Assembly (NCBI GenBank): GCA_017415945.1
Contig: JAFQDR010000255.1
Span: forward strand, 1 to 5,082
Origin: Oscillospiraceae bacterium
Lineage (GTDB): Bacteria > Bacillota_A > Clostridia > Oscillospirales > Oscillospiraceae
Length of the DNA stretch: 5,082 nt
Reading direction: 5' to 3'
Shown: piece after piece, positions 1 to 5,082 of the stretch
Layout: each line of letters starts with the position of its first letter
Numbering within the stretch: the stretch's first letter is position 1
Notes under the pieces: generated by a model
The model's database searches: none
What the model was told of the DNA's origin: nothing
Seen by the model: only the letters and a program-made list of their open reading frames with translations
Program-made: the position numbers and the translations under genes

Positions 1-689
1 AAGCTGAACATAATTACCACAAGAGTCCATGCAAACAGGTCTATGGTCTCCATATACAATTTGGAATCGGCGATCATCTTTCCAATGGAATGGGCAGGAA
101 CGGTCAGCACCTCCGCTGCAATTCCTGCTTTCCAACCGATGCCAATGGATGTTTGCGCAGCGGAGCGAAAATACGGCATGATACTTGGCCCAATAATGCG
201 CTTCATTTTTGTGCGATGGTTCAGCTTATACACCCGAGCCATTTCCAGAAGTCTTTTATCAATGTTCTGCAGACCTGTTTCCACGTTGTTCCACACCACA
301 GGAAGTACCATAACAGCGGATATAATAGCGGTAACAATATCTCTATCCAGCCAAATCAATATCAGAAGAATAAAGGAAGCAACAGGTGTAACCTTTGTGA
401 TGGTTTTGATAGGGGAGAGAAGGTCGTCGAAAAAACCGCCGGAGGCAGTGATCACAGCCAAAATGCACCCAAGTATGATTGCAGCCAAAATGCCAACAGT
501 AATGCGCAGCAGAGAAAGACCGGTGATCAGCCAGAAATCGGGAATAAATAACAGATCAAGAATACGCACAAGAACAGCAACGGGAGAGGGGAGAAGCAGC
601 GGCTGATTGATATAATACGCCGCTGCACCCCATAGTGCGATCCAAAATAAAAGGACAACAGCTTTTCTGATTACAGTGACAAACTTCAT
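1..689 (-). CDS. ABC transporter permease, SsuC/TauC-like, C-terminus missing at window edge
   Basis: I translated this reading frame by hand. It is open from ATG at 689 to the left edge and gives 229 residues of a family usually about 250-260 long, so roughly the last 20-30 are missing. It is an inner-membrane subunit of an importer of the nitrate/sulfonate/taurine type. Hydrophobic stretches lie near residues 8-27, 54-80, 103-135 and 178-198, with another starting near 216. LLLPSP (31-36), just after the first segment, is typical of this family. The cytoplasmic EAA loop that contacts the ATPase is at 149-168 (E149-M-A, I165, P168), but the usual Gly at its seventh position is Lys155. The ATG is 3 nt after the stop of the binding-protein gene, with only a weak GGA upstream, which suggests translational coupling. 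The substrate cannot be read from the sequence. Confidence 0.9.
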   Translation of the reverse strand, partial: MKFVTVIRKAVVLLFWIALWGAAAYYINQPLLLPSPVAVLVRILDLLFIPDFWLITGLSLLRITVGILAAIILGCILAVITASGGFFDDLLSPIKTITKVTPVASFILLILIWLDRDIVTAIISAVMVLPVVWNNVETGLQNIDKRLLEMARVYKLNHRTKMKRIIGPSIMPYFRSAAQTSIGIGWKAGIAAEVLTVPAHSIGKMIADSKLYMETIDLFAWTLVVIMFS

Positions 690-692
690 AAA

Positions 693-1703
693 TTATCCGA
701 TATAGTAAAAATCATCCCCGGGCACTGCACCGCCGATGGATGCGGGCTGGGTCTTGTACATAATTTCAAGGAAGTGACCGAGAACCGTCTGCATATTATC
801 CCCGATGATAAAGCACAGATTGCAATTGGGGAGAGCCTTTGCAGCAACAGCACCCTTTGCGAATACGCCGCTTCCTTCAATAACACCGGCAACATCCGCT
901 CCGTCCTGGGTCAGATATGCAATGGAAGCTTCATAATCCTCAAGGAATGCCGCGACAATTTCGGGGTTCGCCTCCGCGAAAGCTTTCCGAACGACAACAC
1001 AGCCCTGCACCAAAGAGCCGGGCTCGGATACCTTATCCCACTCCTCGGTCAAATCAAGCGCGGTTACCAGCTTATCGTTGGATGCCTTTGCGATGGTGAG
1101 CATAGGCTCGGGGAGAACGGCAACAGAAACCTCACCCGCTGCCACAGCAGTACGAAGATCTGCGGGCTGTGCATAGGTGTTATCGATCATAACATCTTCA
1201 CCTACAGTAAGGCCGTTGCTTTCACACAGATAGGAGAGAATAAAGCTGGGGTTCTGTGCAGGGGCATAAACGGTCTTTCCCTGCAAATCGGAAATGGAAT
1301 CAATTTGTTCGGAACCGTTGGTTACCAAATACAATACACCCAGTGTGTTCAGAGCAAGAGCCTGTACCGCGCCTTGGGTTTTATTATAGACCACAGAAGC
1401 GGCATTGGTGGGCAGGGCAGCAATATCCACACTGCCGTTGATGAGAGCGGCGGTTACGTTGGATGCATCGGATTCTACGGAAATATTGTAATTTAATTCA
1501 GCGGAACCGTTTTTAGCATCGGTGATAAGCTTAGCCATACCGAAGCCCGTGGTGCCGTTGAGAACCATGATATTCACAGGTGTTTCGGTGTCGAGAACTG
1601 CTTCATCCGTTTGGTTTGTATCGGCAGAGGAGCCGCAGGCGGTCATAGCCAATACCATAATAACAGCGAGAGCAAGTGCAATAAGTTTAGACCAGTTTTT
1701 CAT
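693..1703 (-). CDS. ABC transporter substrate-binding lipoprotein, NMT1/THI5-like (SsuA/TauA superfamily)
   Basis: This gene encodes the extracytoplasmic, lipid-anchored solute receptor for the permease that follows. From the chosen start it has 336 residues. A lipoprotein signal (Lys near the N-terminus, hydrophobic 7-20, LAMTAC lipobox) puts the lipidated Cys at 23, followed by a Gly/Ser/Asp/Thr-rich linker. Two-lobed binding-protein features follow, including GKTVYAP near 142-148, AVLPEP near 195-200 and a C-terminal SIGGAVP...DDFYY ending near 334. I recall this ending from a common clostridial group of these proteins. I chose ATG 1703 because GGAGG at 1711-1715 lies 7 nt from it. The longer start at 1709 is only 1 nt from that site, would add Met-Lys, and overlaps the upstream stop as ATGA. 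The ligand is unknown: family members bind thiamine pyrimidine precursors, sulfonates, nitrate and others. A CNLC pair (294, 297) is present. Confidence 0.9.
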   Translation of the reverse strand: MKNWSKLIALALAVIMVLAMTACGSSADTNQTDEAVLDTETPVNIMVLNGTTGFGMAKLITDAKNGSAELNYNISVESDASNVTAALINGSVDIAALPTNAASVVYNKTQGAVQALALNTLGVLYLVTNGSEQIDSISDLQGKTVYAPAQNPSFILSYLCESNGLTVGEDVMIDNTYAQPADLRTAVAAGEVSVAVLPEPMLTIAKASNDKLVTALDLTEEWDKVSEPGSLVQGCVVVRKAFAEANPEIVAAFLEDYEASIAYLTQDGADVAGVIEGSGVFAKGAVAAKALPNCNLCFIIGDNMQTVLGHFLEIMYKTQPASIGGAVPGDDFYYIG

Positions 1704-1705
1704 TT

Positions 1706-1969
1706 TCATTCCTCCAAGATAGTTTTGATGTTTGAGTAAGTGGCCTTTGCTGTGACACCCTTGAGGCGACCGATTTTTCCGGACATAGCACTGATTTGAT
1801 CCTGGGGAGCTTCCATAACGGCACAGATGATATTGATGCCCCGCTGTCTGTAGGGCAGGCCAAAACGTCCAATCATGTAATTCCCGTATTCATGCAGAAT
1901 ACTGTTCAGTTTTTCCACAGAATCTGTGTTTTCTACAATAATACTGATAACGGCAATTCTGGCTTCCAT
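1706..1969 (-). CDS. TM1266-family putative iron-only hydrogenase system regulator
   Basis: This is an 87-residue protein matching the TM1266 family, a small ACT-like (ferredoxin-fold) protein found in organisms that have [FeFe]-hydrogenase and its HydEFG maturases. Its molecular function is unproven. Visible signatures are the N-terminal strand RIAVISIIVEN (4-14), the helix SVEKLNSILHEYG (17-29), YMIGRFGLPYR (31-41), INIICAVMEAP (45-55) and ISAMSGKIGRLKGV (59-72). The alternating strand and helix segments and the length fit the family. ATG 1969 has GGAGG at 1976-1980 with a 6-nt spacer. The gene is the first of the minus-strand operon and its stop is 2 nt before the next ATG. It lies back to back with hydrogenase subunit genes, which supports a link to H2 metabolism. 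No DNA-binding domain is visible, so an effect on transcription would need a partner or RNA binding. Confidence 0.88.
   Translation of the reverse strand: MEARIAVISIIVENTDSVEKLNSILHEYGNYMIGRFGLPYRQRGINIICAVMEAPQDQISAMSGKIGRLKGVTAKATYSNIKTILEE
1711..1715 (-). promoter_or_regulatory. Ribosome-binding site that decides the lipoprotein start
   Basis: The minus strand reads GGAGG, then A, ATG, AAA, ATG. The first ATG (1709) is 1 nt from the Shine-Dalgarno core, too close for efficient initiation. The second (1703) is at the optimal 7 nt. This favours the 336-residue product. The site lies inside the 3' end of the TM1266-family gene, consistent with coupled translation. Confidence 0.7.
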
Positions 1970-2109
1970 ATACTACCTCCGAAAAAACAGCCATACCCTG
2001 AGGATATGGCTGAAGTATTACGAGATAAATACAGCAACTTTCACCTCAGAGAATTTTGGTGTCAGAAAAAGTGATACTTTGCCGTAAGAATAATGCTTGC
2101 GGCTCAGTC
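1970..2109 (-). promoter_or_regulatory. Candidate attenuator/riboswitch-like leader RNA, class not recognised
   Basis: This is the leader predicted between the minus-strand promoter and the TM1266-family ATG. Elements in RNA order: a stem-loop GCCG-C-AAG / CTT-A-CGGC (2103-2081) with a 7-nt loop; a short AAAGT/ACTTT hairpin (2080-2068); a switching segment CUCUGAGG (2051-2044); a hairpin GTATT/AATAC (2032-2028 with 2019-2015); then the terminator. CUCUGAGG can pair over 8 continuous positions (one G-U) with CCUCAGGG (2003-1996), the terminator's loop and inner stem. AGC (2011-2009) of the terminator's 5' arm can also pair with GCU (2035-2033). Together these give two mutually exclusive folds. 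I looked for consensus features of TPP, FMN, SAM, cobalamin, c-di-GMP, fluoride and T-box leaders and did not see them. Ligand or effector is unknown. Confidence 0.5.
1982..2012 (-). terminator. Intrinsic terminator in the 5' leader of the TM1266/ABC operon (attenuator)
   Basis: On the minus strand CAGCCATA (2012-2005) pairs perfectly with TATGGCTG (1995-1988). Two further C-G pairs (2003/1996, 2002/1997) form past a bulged base at 2004, leaving a 4-nt loop. Six T residues (1987-1982) follow directly. This is a classic Rho-independent terminator on the minus strand only; the plus strand has no T-run after the hairpin. The T-run ends 1 nt before the GGAGG of the TM1266-family gene and 12 nt before its ATG. 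It must therefore stop transcripts that have already started upstream, before they reach the operon. Confidence 0.7.
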
Positions 2110-2115
2110 AATTAC

Positions 2116-2144
2116 ATTATTACATAAAACATCGGAGTATGCAA
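2116..2144 (-). promoter_or_regulatory. Candidate sigma-A promoter for the TM1266/ABC operon
   Basis: On the minus strand an extended -10, TG-T-AATAAT, occupies 2124-2116 (hexamer at 2121-2116, 5 of 6 matches to TATAAT). A weak -35, TTGCAT, lies at 2144-2139 with a 17-bp spacer. The predicted start is near 2109, just before the first leader stem-loop, so the transcript would contain the whole candidate attenuator. A TTGACT hexamer at 2111-2106 is a better -35 on its own but has no good -10 after it. Confidence 0.4.
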
Positions 2145-2226
2145 GCGTGGGTGTTAAAATTGGTTCTGTACGAAGTATACAAAAGCGAATATTTAGATTA
2201 TGTTAAGGTGCAAAAAAGTTATCGAA

Positions 2227-2241
2227 TTAACAGCCTGTTAA
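2227..2241. repeat. Perfect 6-bp inverted repeat TTAACA-GCC-TGTTAA
   Basis: Arms 2227-2232 and 2236-2241 are exact reverse complements around GCC. The repeat sits in non-coding AT-rich DNA, about 18 bp upstream of the candidate -35 of the hydrogenase operon, a reasonable place for an operator. The half-sites resemble those of Rex boxes in sequence, but the arms are in the opposite order to a TTGTTAA...TTAACAA site. I do not assign a regulator. Confidence 0.3.
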
Positions 2242-2258
2242 AAGAAAAATTTGAACAA

Positions 2259-2288
2259 ATGACCTGTTTTTGTTGCAATGTTTATAAT
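2259..2288 (+). promoter_or_regulatory. Candidate promoter for the hydrogenase operon
   Basis: A perfect TATAAT at 2283-2288 is preceded by ATGACC at 2259-2264 (4 of 6 to TTGACA, with the TGAC core) at 18 bp. Predicted transcription starts near 2295, giving an 84-nt leader that contains the dyad at 2317-2339. A second TATAAT at 2355-2360 lacks a -35 and would start the RNA inside the ribosome-binding site, so I prefer this one. Confidence 0.35.
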
Positions 2289-2316
2289 AAAGTGGTAGAG
2301 TAAAACAAGATTGATG

Positions 2317-2339
2317 TGAAATATGATACAAATATTTCA
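2317..2339. repeat. Perfect 8-bp dyad TGAAATAT-N7-ATATTTCA upstream of hydC
   Basis: The two arms (2317-2324 and 2332-2339) are exact reverse complements with a 7-nt spacer. The dyad lies about 40 bp before the first codon of the hydC-like gene. It could be an operator, or a weak AT-rich hairpin in the 5' leader. The left half, TGTGAAATAT, resembles a Rex half-site, but the gap between halves is too long for a standard Rex box. Confidence 0.4.
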
Positions 2340-2363
2340 AACGGTTGTGTTAAATATAATTAG

Positions 2364-2369
2364 AAAGGA
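2364..2369 (+). promoter_or_regulatory. Ribosome-binding site of the hydC-like gene
   Basis: AAAGGA lies 9 nt before ATG 2379. An out-of-frame ATG at 2375 is nearer (5 nt) but reads only ATG-TAT-GGT-TAA, overlapping the true start. Confidence 0.5.
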
Positions 2370-2378
2370 TCTTTATGT

Positions 2379-2858
2379 ATGGTTAATGTCGACTTTAAGC
2401 TGATTGACGACATTCTGATGAAGTATGATTACGATAAAGGGAATATTATCGCGATCATGCAGGCGATTCAGGAAGAATATCGCTACCTGCCCCAGCAGGC
2501 ACTGGAATATGTCGCAGGGAAGATTGGTGTGAGCATGGCGAAAATCTTCGGAGTAGCGACCTTCTATGAAAATTTCTCCATGGACGCAAAAGGGAAGTAC
2601 GTCATTAAGGTTTGCCGCGGTACTGCCTGCCATGTCAGAAAGTCTGCCAATGTACTTCAGGCGGTCTATGACGTTACAGGTCTGAATGATGATAAGCATA
2701 CTACGGAAGATGGTTTGTTTACTGTTGAGGTTGTTTCCTGCCTGGGTGCTTGCGGATTGTCTCCTGTTGTTGTTGTGAATGAAGAAGTGCATTCCAAGAT
2801 GACTCCCGAAAAGGTACAGGCATTGATCGCTGAACTGAGAGTGAAGGAGGGCGTATAA
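2379..2858 (+). CDS. hydC: HydC/NuoE-like [2Fe-2S] subunit of a bifurcating hydrogenase complex
   Basis: The 159-residue product has the full length of the NuoE/HydC/HndA family of thioredoxin-fold [2Fe-2S] proteins. An N-terminal helical region (about 5-60, with YRYLPQQALEYVA at 34-46 and the family motif GVATFYENF at 58-66) precedes the cluster domain. The four ligands are visible as C79-x4-C84 (CRGTAC) and C121-x3-C125 (CLGAC). In the trimeric hydrogenase it acts in the cytoplasm beside the flavin subunit HydB and takes part in electron transfer within the complex. Its TAA abuts the ATG of the next gene, and AAGGAGG near its 3' end (2844-2850) serves that gene, so the two are translationally linked. 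RefSeq-style names would be nuoE or NAD(P)H-dependent oxidoreductase subunit E. A formate-dehydrogenase-linked NuoE homologue is the main alternative. Confidence 0.9.
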   Translation: MVNVDFKLIDDILMKYDYDKGNIIAIMQAIQEEYRYLPQQALEYVAGKIGVSMAKIFGVATFYENFSMDAKGKYVIKVCRGTACHVRKSANVLQAVYDVTGLNDDKHTTEDGLFTVEVVSCLGACGLSPVVVVNEEVHSKMTPEKVQALIAELRVKEGV

Positions 2859-4775
2859 ATGAGAACCAAACTCAATTCCAGAGCTGAATTCGAGGCATTG
2901 CAGCAAAAGTATGCGGGCATTGCAAACAGCCAGGGCAGAAAAATTCTCGTATGCTGCGGCAACGGCTGTGTGTCCAGCGGCTCTCTGAAGCTGTATGAAG
3001 AAATGAAAAATGCCGTTGAAACCCACGGCTTAAAGTGTATTGTGGCGCTGGACGAAGAGCCCGAACATGACGGTGTCAATGTAAAGAAAACCGGCTGCAT
3101 CGGCTTCTGTGAAATGGGTCCTCTGGTGAAGATTGAGCCCGAAGGATGGATGTACACCAAGGTACAGATTTCCGACGTGGATGAAATCATCGAAAAAACC
3201 ATTATGAAGGGTGAATTCATTTCTCGTCTGGCTTACAGAAATGCAGGTATTCTGGCAAAGAAGCAGAGTGAAATTCCTTTCTACACCAAGCAGACCCGTC
3301 GTATGCTGAATCATTGCGGCAGCATCGATTCCGAAAGCATTGTTGATTATCTTGCTGTGGGCGGCTACTCAGCAGCAGTAAAGGCTCTGTTTGATATGAC
3401 TCCCGAACAGATCGTTCAGGAGGTCATCGACTCCGGTATCCGCGGACGCGGCGGCGCGGGTTTCCCCACAGGTAAGAAGTGGAGCCAGGTTGCTGCCAAT
3501 AAGGCTGATGTAAAGTACATCGTATGTAACGGCGACGAAGGCGACCCCGGCGCATTTATGGACGGGTCCACTATGGAAGGCGATCCCCACAAGATGCTGG
3601 AAGGTATGATCATTGCAGGTATCGCCTGCGGTGCGGAGCAGGGCTATATCTATGTGCGTGCAGAATATCCTCTGTCCGTCTCTCGTTTGACTCTTGCTAT
3701 CCAGGAAGCAACCGAGCTCGGTCTGCTGGGTCAAAATATTCTGGGCAGTGGCGTAAACTTCCATCTGCGTATCAATCAGGGCGCAGGCGCGTTTGTTTGC
3801 GGTGAAGGTTCCGCTATGACCAACTCCATTGAAGGCAATCGCGGTATGCCCAGAGCAAAGCTGCACCATCAGGTAGACGTTGGTCTCTATGGCAAGCCCA
3901 CCTGCTTGAACAACGTTGAAACCTTTGCAAACATTCCCGACATCATCAATAACGGCGCGGATTGGTATAAATCCGTCGGCACCGAAGGCAGCACAGGCAC
4001 CAAGGCCTTTGCACTGACCGGTAACGTTAATAATACAGGCGTTATCGAAGTGCCCATGGGTACCACTCTCCGTGAGATTGTTGTTGATATCGGCGGCGGT
4101 ATCAAGAACTATCAGGACTTTAAGGCTGTTCAGATCGGCGGTCCTTCCGGTGGCTGCTTGACCAGCGACCATCTGGATCTGCCTCTGGACTTTGACAGTC
4201 TGAAGGGCGTTGGGGCCATCATCGGTTCCGGTGGTCTGGTGGTTATGGACGTTAACACCTGTATGGTGGATACCGCTCGCTTCTTTATGAACTTCATCTG
4301 TAAGGAATCCTGCGGCAAGTGCACTCCCTGCCGTGAAGGTACCATGCGCATGAAGCAGATCCTTGAGGGTATCTGCAACGGCGAAGGCACCATGGAAGAT
4401 CTGGACGAACTGGAAGATATCGCTCGTATGATGGAAAAGTCTTCCCTGTGCGGTCTGGGCAAGACTGCCGCAAATCCCGTTCTCTCCACCTTGGCAAACT
4501 TCAGAAACGAATATCTTGAGCATATTCAGGAGAAGCGCTGTGCAGCAGGTGTCTGCCAGAAGCTGAGCCAGAAGGTATATGCCATCAACCAGGCTGCATG
4601 TATCGGTTGTACCAAGTGTGCACGGAATTGTCCTGTTGAAGCAATCACAGGCTCCCTCAAGCAGCCCCACGTTATTGACAGCAGCAAGTGTATTAAGTGC
4701 GGTGCATGTATGGATGGCTGTCCCACCAGCGCAGTTTATGTGGCTGACGGCTCCAAGGCACGCACGAAGTACTGA
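2859..4775 (+). CDS. hydB: HydB/NuoF-like NAD(P)H-binding FMN and iron-sulfur subunit
   Basis: The 638-residue product has the full HydB/HndC architecture. It has an N-terminal thioredoxin-like [2Fe-2S] domain (C32-x4-C37, C80-x3-C84); a NuoF core with FMN/nucleotide motifs GRGGAGFPTGKKW (196-208), CNGDEGDPGAFMD (223-235) and GAGAFVCGEGSAM (308-320); a SLBB-type region near 380-435; a [4Fe-4S] site C485-x2-C488-x2-C491 plus C531; a linker Cys pair C561/C566; and a C-terminal two-cluster ferredoxin domain (C581, 584, 587, 591 and C611, 614, 617, 621). Complex I NuoF lacks the N-terminal and C-terminal extras, so this is the soluble hydrogenase type. It exchanges electrons with NAD(P)H and, in studied homologues, is the bifurcation subunit linking NAD(P)H, ferredoxin and H2. 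It starts directly after the hydC stop, 8 nt from AAGGAGG. Position 317 is Gly where complex I has Glu. Confidence 0.93.
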   Translation: MRTKLNSRAEFEALQQKYAGIANSQGRKILVCCGNGCVSSGSLKLYEEMKNAVETHGLKCIVALDEEPEHDGVNVKKTGCIGFCEMGPLVKIEPEGWMYTKVQISDVDEIIEKTIMKGEFISRLAYRNAGILAKKQSEIPFYTKQTRRMLNHCGSIDSESIVDYLAVGGYSAAVKALFDMTPEQIVQEVIDSGIRGRGGAGFPTGKKWSQVAANKADVKYIVCNGDEGDPGAFMDGSTMEGDPHKMLEGMIIAGIACGAEQGYIYVRAEYPLSVSRLTLAIQEATELGLLGQNILGSGVNFHLRINQGAGAFVCGEGSAMTNSIEGNRGMPRAKLHHQVDVGLYGKPTCLNNVETFANIPDIINNGADWYKSVGTEGSTGTKAFALTGNVNNTGVIEVPMGTTLREIVVDIGGGIKNYQDFKAVQIGGPSGGCLTSDHLDLPLDFDSLKGVGAIIGSGGLVVMDVNTCMVDTARFFMNFICKESCGKCTPCREGTMRMKQILEGICNGEGTMEDLDELEDIARMMEKSSLCGLGKTAANPVLSTLANFRNEYLEHIQEKRCAAGVCQKLSQKVYAINQAACIGCTKCARNCPVEAITGSLKQPHVIDSSKCIKCGACMDGCPTSAVYVADGSKARTKY

Positions 4776-4793
4776 TATTGTGAGGTGTGATCT

Positions 4794-5082
4794 ATGGCTC
4801 GTGAAAATACTCAGTCCAAAGTTATGATTATTGACAATGTCGAGTGCCCCATTAACGGTGAACGCAATGTTCTGGAGCTGGCACGCAACAACGGCATTGA
4901 TATCCCTTCTCTGTGCTATTGCGAAAACCTGTCTATTTACGGCGGTTGCCGCATTTGTATTGTAGAGGACGGCAGAGGCAAAATCGATTCTGCCTGCTCT
5001 ATGCGGCCCAGAGGCGGCACAGAAATCAAGACCAATTCTCCCCGTGTTCGTAAGTATCGTAAGATGATCCTGCAGCTGATGC
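4794..5082 (+). CDS. NuoG/HydA-like subunit, probable [FeFe]-hydrogenase catalytic subunit, N-terminal part only
   Basis: I translated this by hand from ATG 4794: 96 codons, then the right edge. The visible part is a plant-type [2Fe-2S] ferredoxin domain with ligands C41-x10-C52-x2-C55-x12-C68, in the context IPSLCYC, GGCRIC and SACS, as at the N-terminus of NuoG, HydA (group A [FeFe]-hydrogenase) and HndD. The typical short region after it (TNSPRVRKYRKMIL, 80-93) leads towards the His-Cys [4Fe-4S] site, which is beyond the window. GAGGTG at 4782-4787 is 6 nt upstream, and the gap to the hydB stop is 18 nt. Gene order C-B-A and the TM1266-family neighbour point to HydA. Because no H-cluster motif is visible, a NuoG-like or formate-dehydrogenase subunit cannot be excluded, so I give no symbol. 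Confidence 0.85.
   Translation, partial: MARENTQSKVMIIDNVECPINGERNVLELARNNGIDIPSLCYCENLSIYGGCRICIVEDGRGKIDSACSMRPRGGTEIKTNSPRVRKYRKMILQLM

Noticed and set aside
43..606. Plus-strand frames of 153-187 codons at the left edge
   Set aside because: The minus strand here encodes an uninterrupted ABC permease with an EAA-type loop and membrane segments, so these are shadows.
774..1496. 240-codon plus-strand frame opposite the binding-protein gene
   Set aside because: It is a shadow of the lipoprotein gene, which has a clear signal peptide, ribosome-binding site and family motifs. The antisense product has none.
1970..2109. Assignment of the leader to a known riboswitch (TPP, FMN, SAM, cobalamin, c-di-GMP, fluoride) or T-box
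   Set aside because: CTGAG-like and GGCAAAG strings recall parts of TPP and c-di-GMP elements, but the other conserved segments of those classes are missing.
2097..2303. Plus-strand 68-codon open frame in the intergenic region
   Set aside because: It starts at TTG with no ribosome-binding site, resembles no family I know, and overlaps the minus-strand promoter and the dyad at 2227. The internal ATG at 2139 has a GGAG only 1-2 nt away. Treated as non-coding.
2311..2360. Rex operator upstream of hydC
   Set aside because: TGTGAAATAT and TTGTGTTAAAT look like half-sites, but no TTGTGAA/TTCACAA or TTGTTAA/TTAACAA pair with the correct spacing is present.
2355..2360. Perfect TATAAT as the -10 of the hydC promoter
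   Set aside because: No reasonable -35 lies 16-18 bp upstream, and the start would fall inside the ribosome-binding site. It may be chance in AT-rich DNA.
3369..4670. Long (433-codon) open frame antisense to hydB
   Set aside because: The sense frame has complete HydB motifs and all cluster cysteines. The antisense frame shows no recognisable domain and arises from the sense gene's codon use.
1..5082. CRISPR array, insertion sequence, tRNA or rRNA
   Set aside because: I saw no direct-repeat array, transposase frame, terminal inverted repeats or conserved RNA gene sequence on either strand.

Overview
The window shows two divergent gene sets separated by an AT-rich control region of about 409 bp. 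Everything recognisable fits an anaerobic, fermentative Firmicute of class Clostridia, probably a gut Oscillospirales-type organism. The evidence is a Clostridia-style lipoprotein signal, strong GGAGG ribosome-binding sites, [FeFe]-hydrogenase-type subunits and a TM1266-family protein. The family-level placement is inference.

Left arm (minus strand, read from about 2109 down to 1): a TM1266-type 'iron-only hydrogenase system regulator' (1706-1969), then a lipoprotein substrate-binding protein (693-1703), then a SsuC/TauC-type ABC permease (1-689, cut by the window edge). The genes are 2-3 nt apart and are almost certainly one operon. The ATPase is not seen and may lie beyond the left edge.

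Middle (1970-2378): the regulator gene is preceded by a leader of about 140 nt that ends in a hairpin plus six U residues. The U-tract lies 1 nt before the Shine-Dalgarno sequence, so no promoter can fit between terminator and gene. An upstream segment can form 8 continuous pairs with the terminator loop and inner stem. This looks like an attenuator or riboswitch-type leader, and I do not recognise it as a known class. The rest holds candidate promoters in both directions and two dyads near the plus-strand operon.

Right arm (plus strand): hydC-like (2379-2858), hydB-like (2859-4775) and the start of a NuoG/HydA-like subunit (4794 to the edge). This is the hydC-hydB-hydA order of Thermotoga maritima-type trimeric, electron-bifurcating [FeFe]-hydrogenases, which couple NAD(P)H and reduced ferredoxin to H2. 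The catalytic H-cluster domain lies outside the window, so the hydrogenase assignment rests on the two complete subunits, the gene order and the TM1266 neighbour.

Taken together, a hydrogenase operon faces an operon in which a hydrogenase-linked regulator leads an uptake transporter of unknown substrate under an apparent leader-RNA switch. The most interesting candidate for something undescribed is this regulator-transporter unit and its leader.
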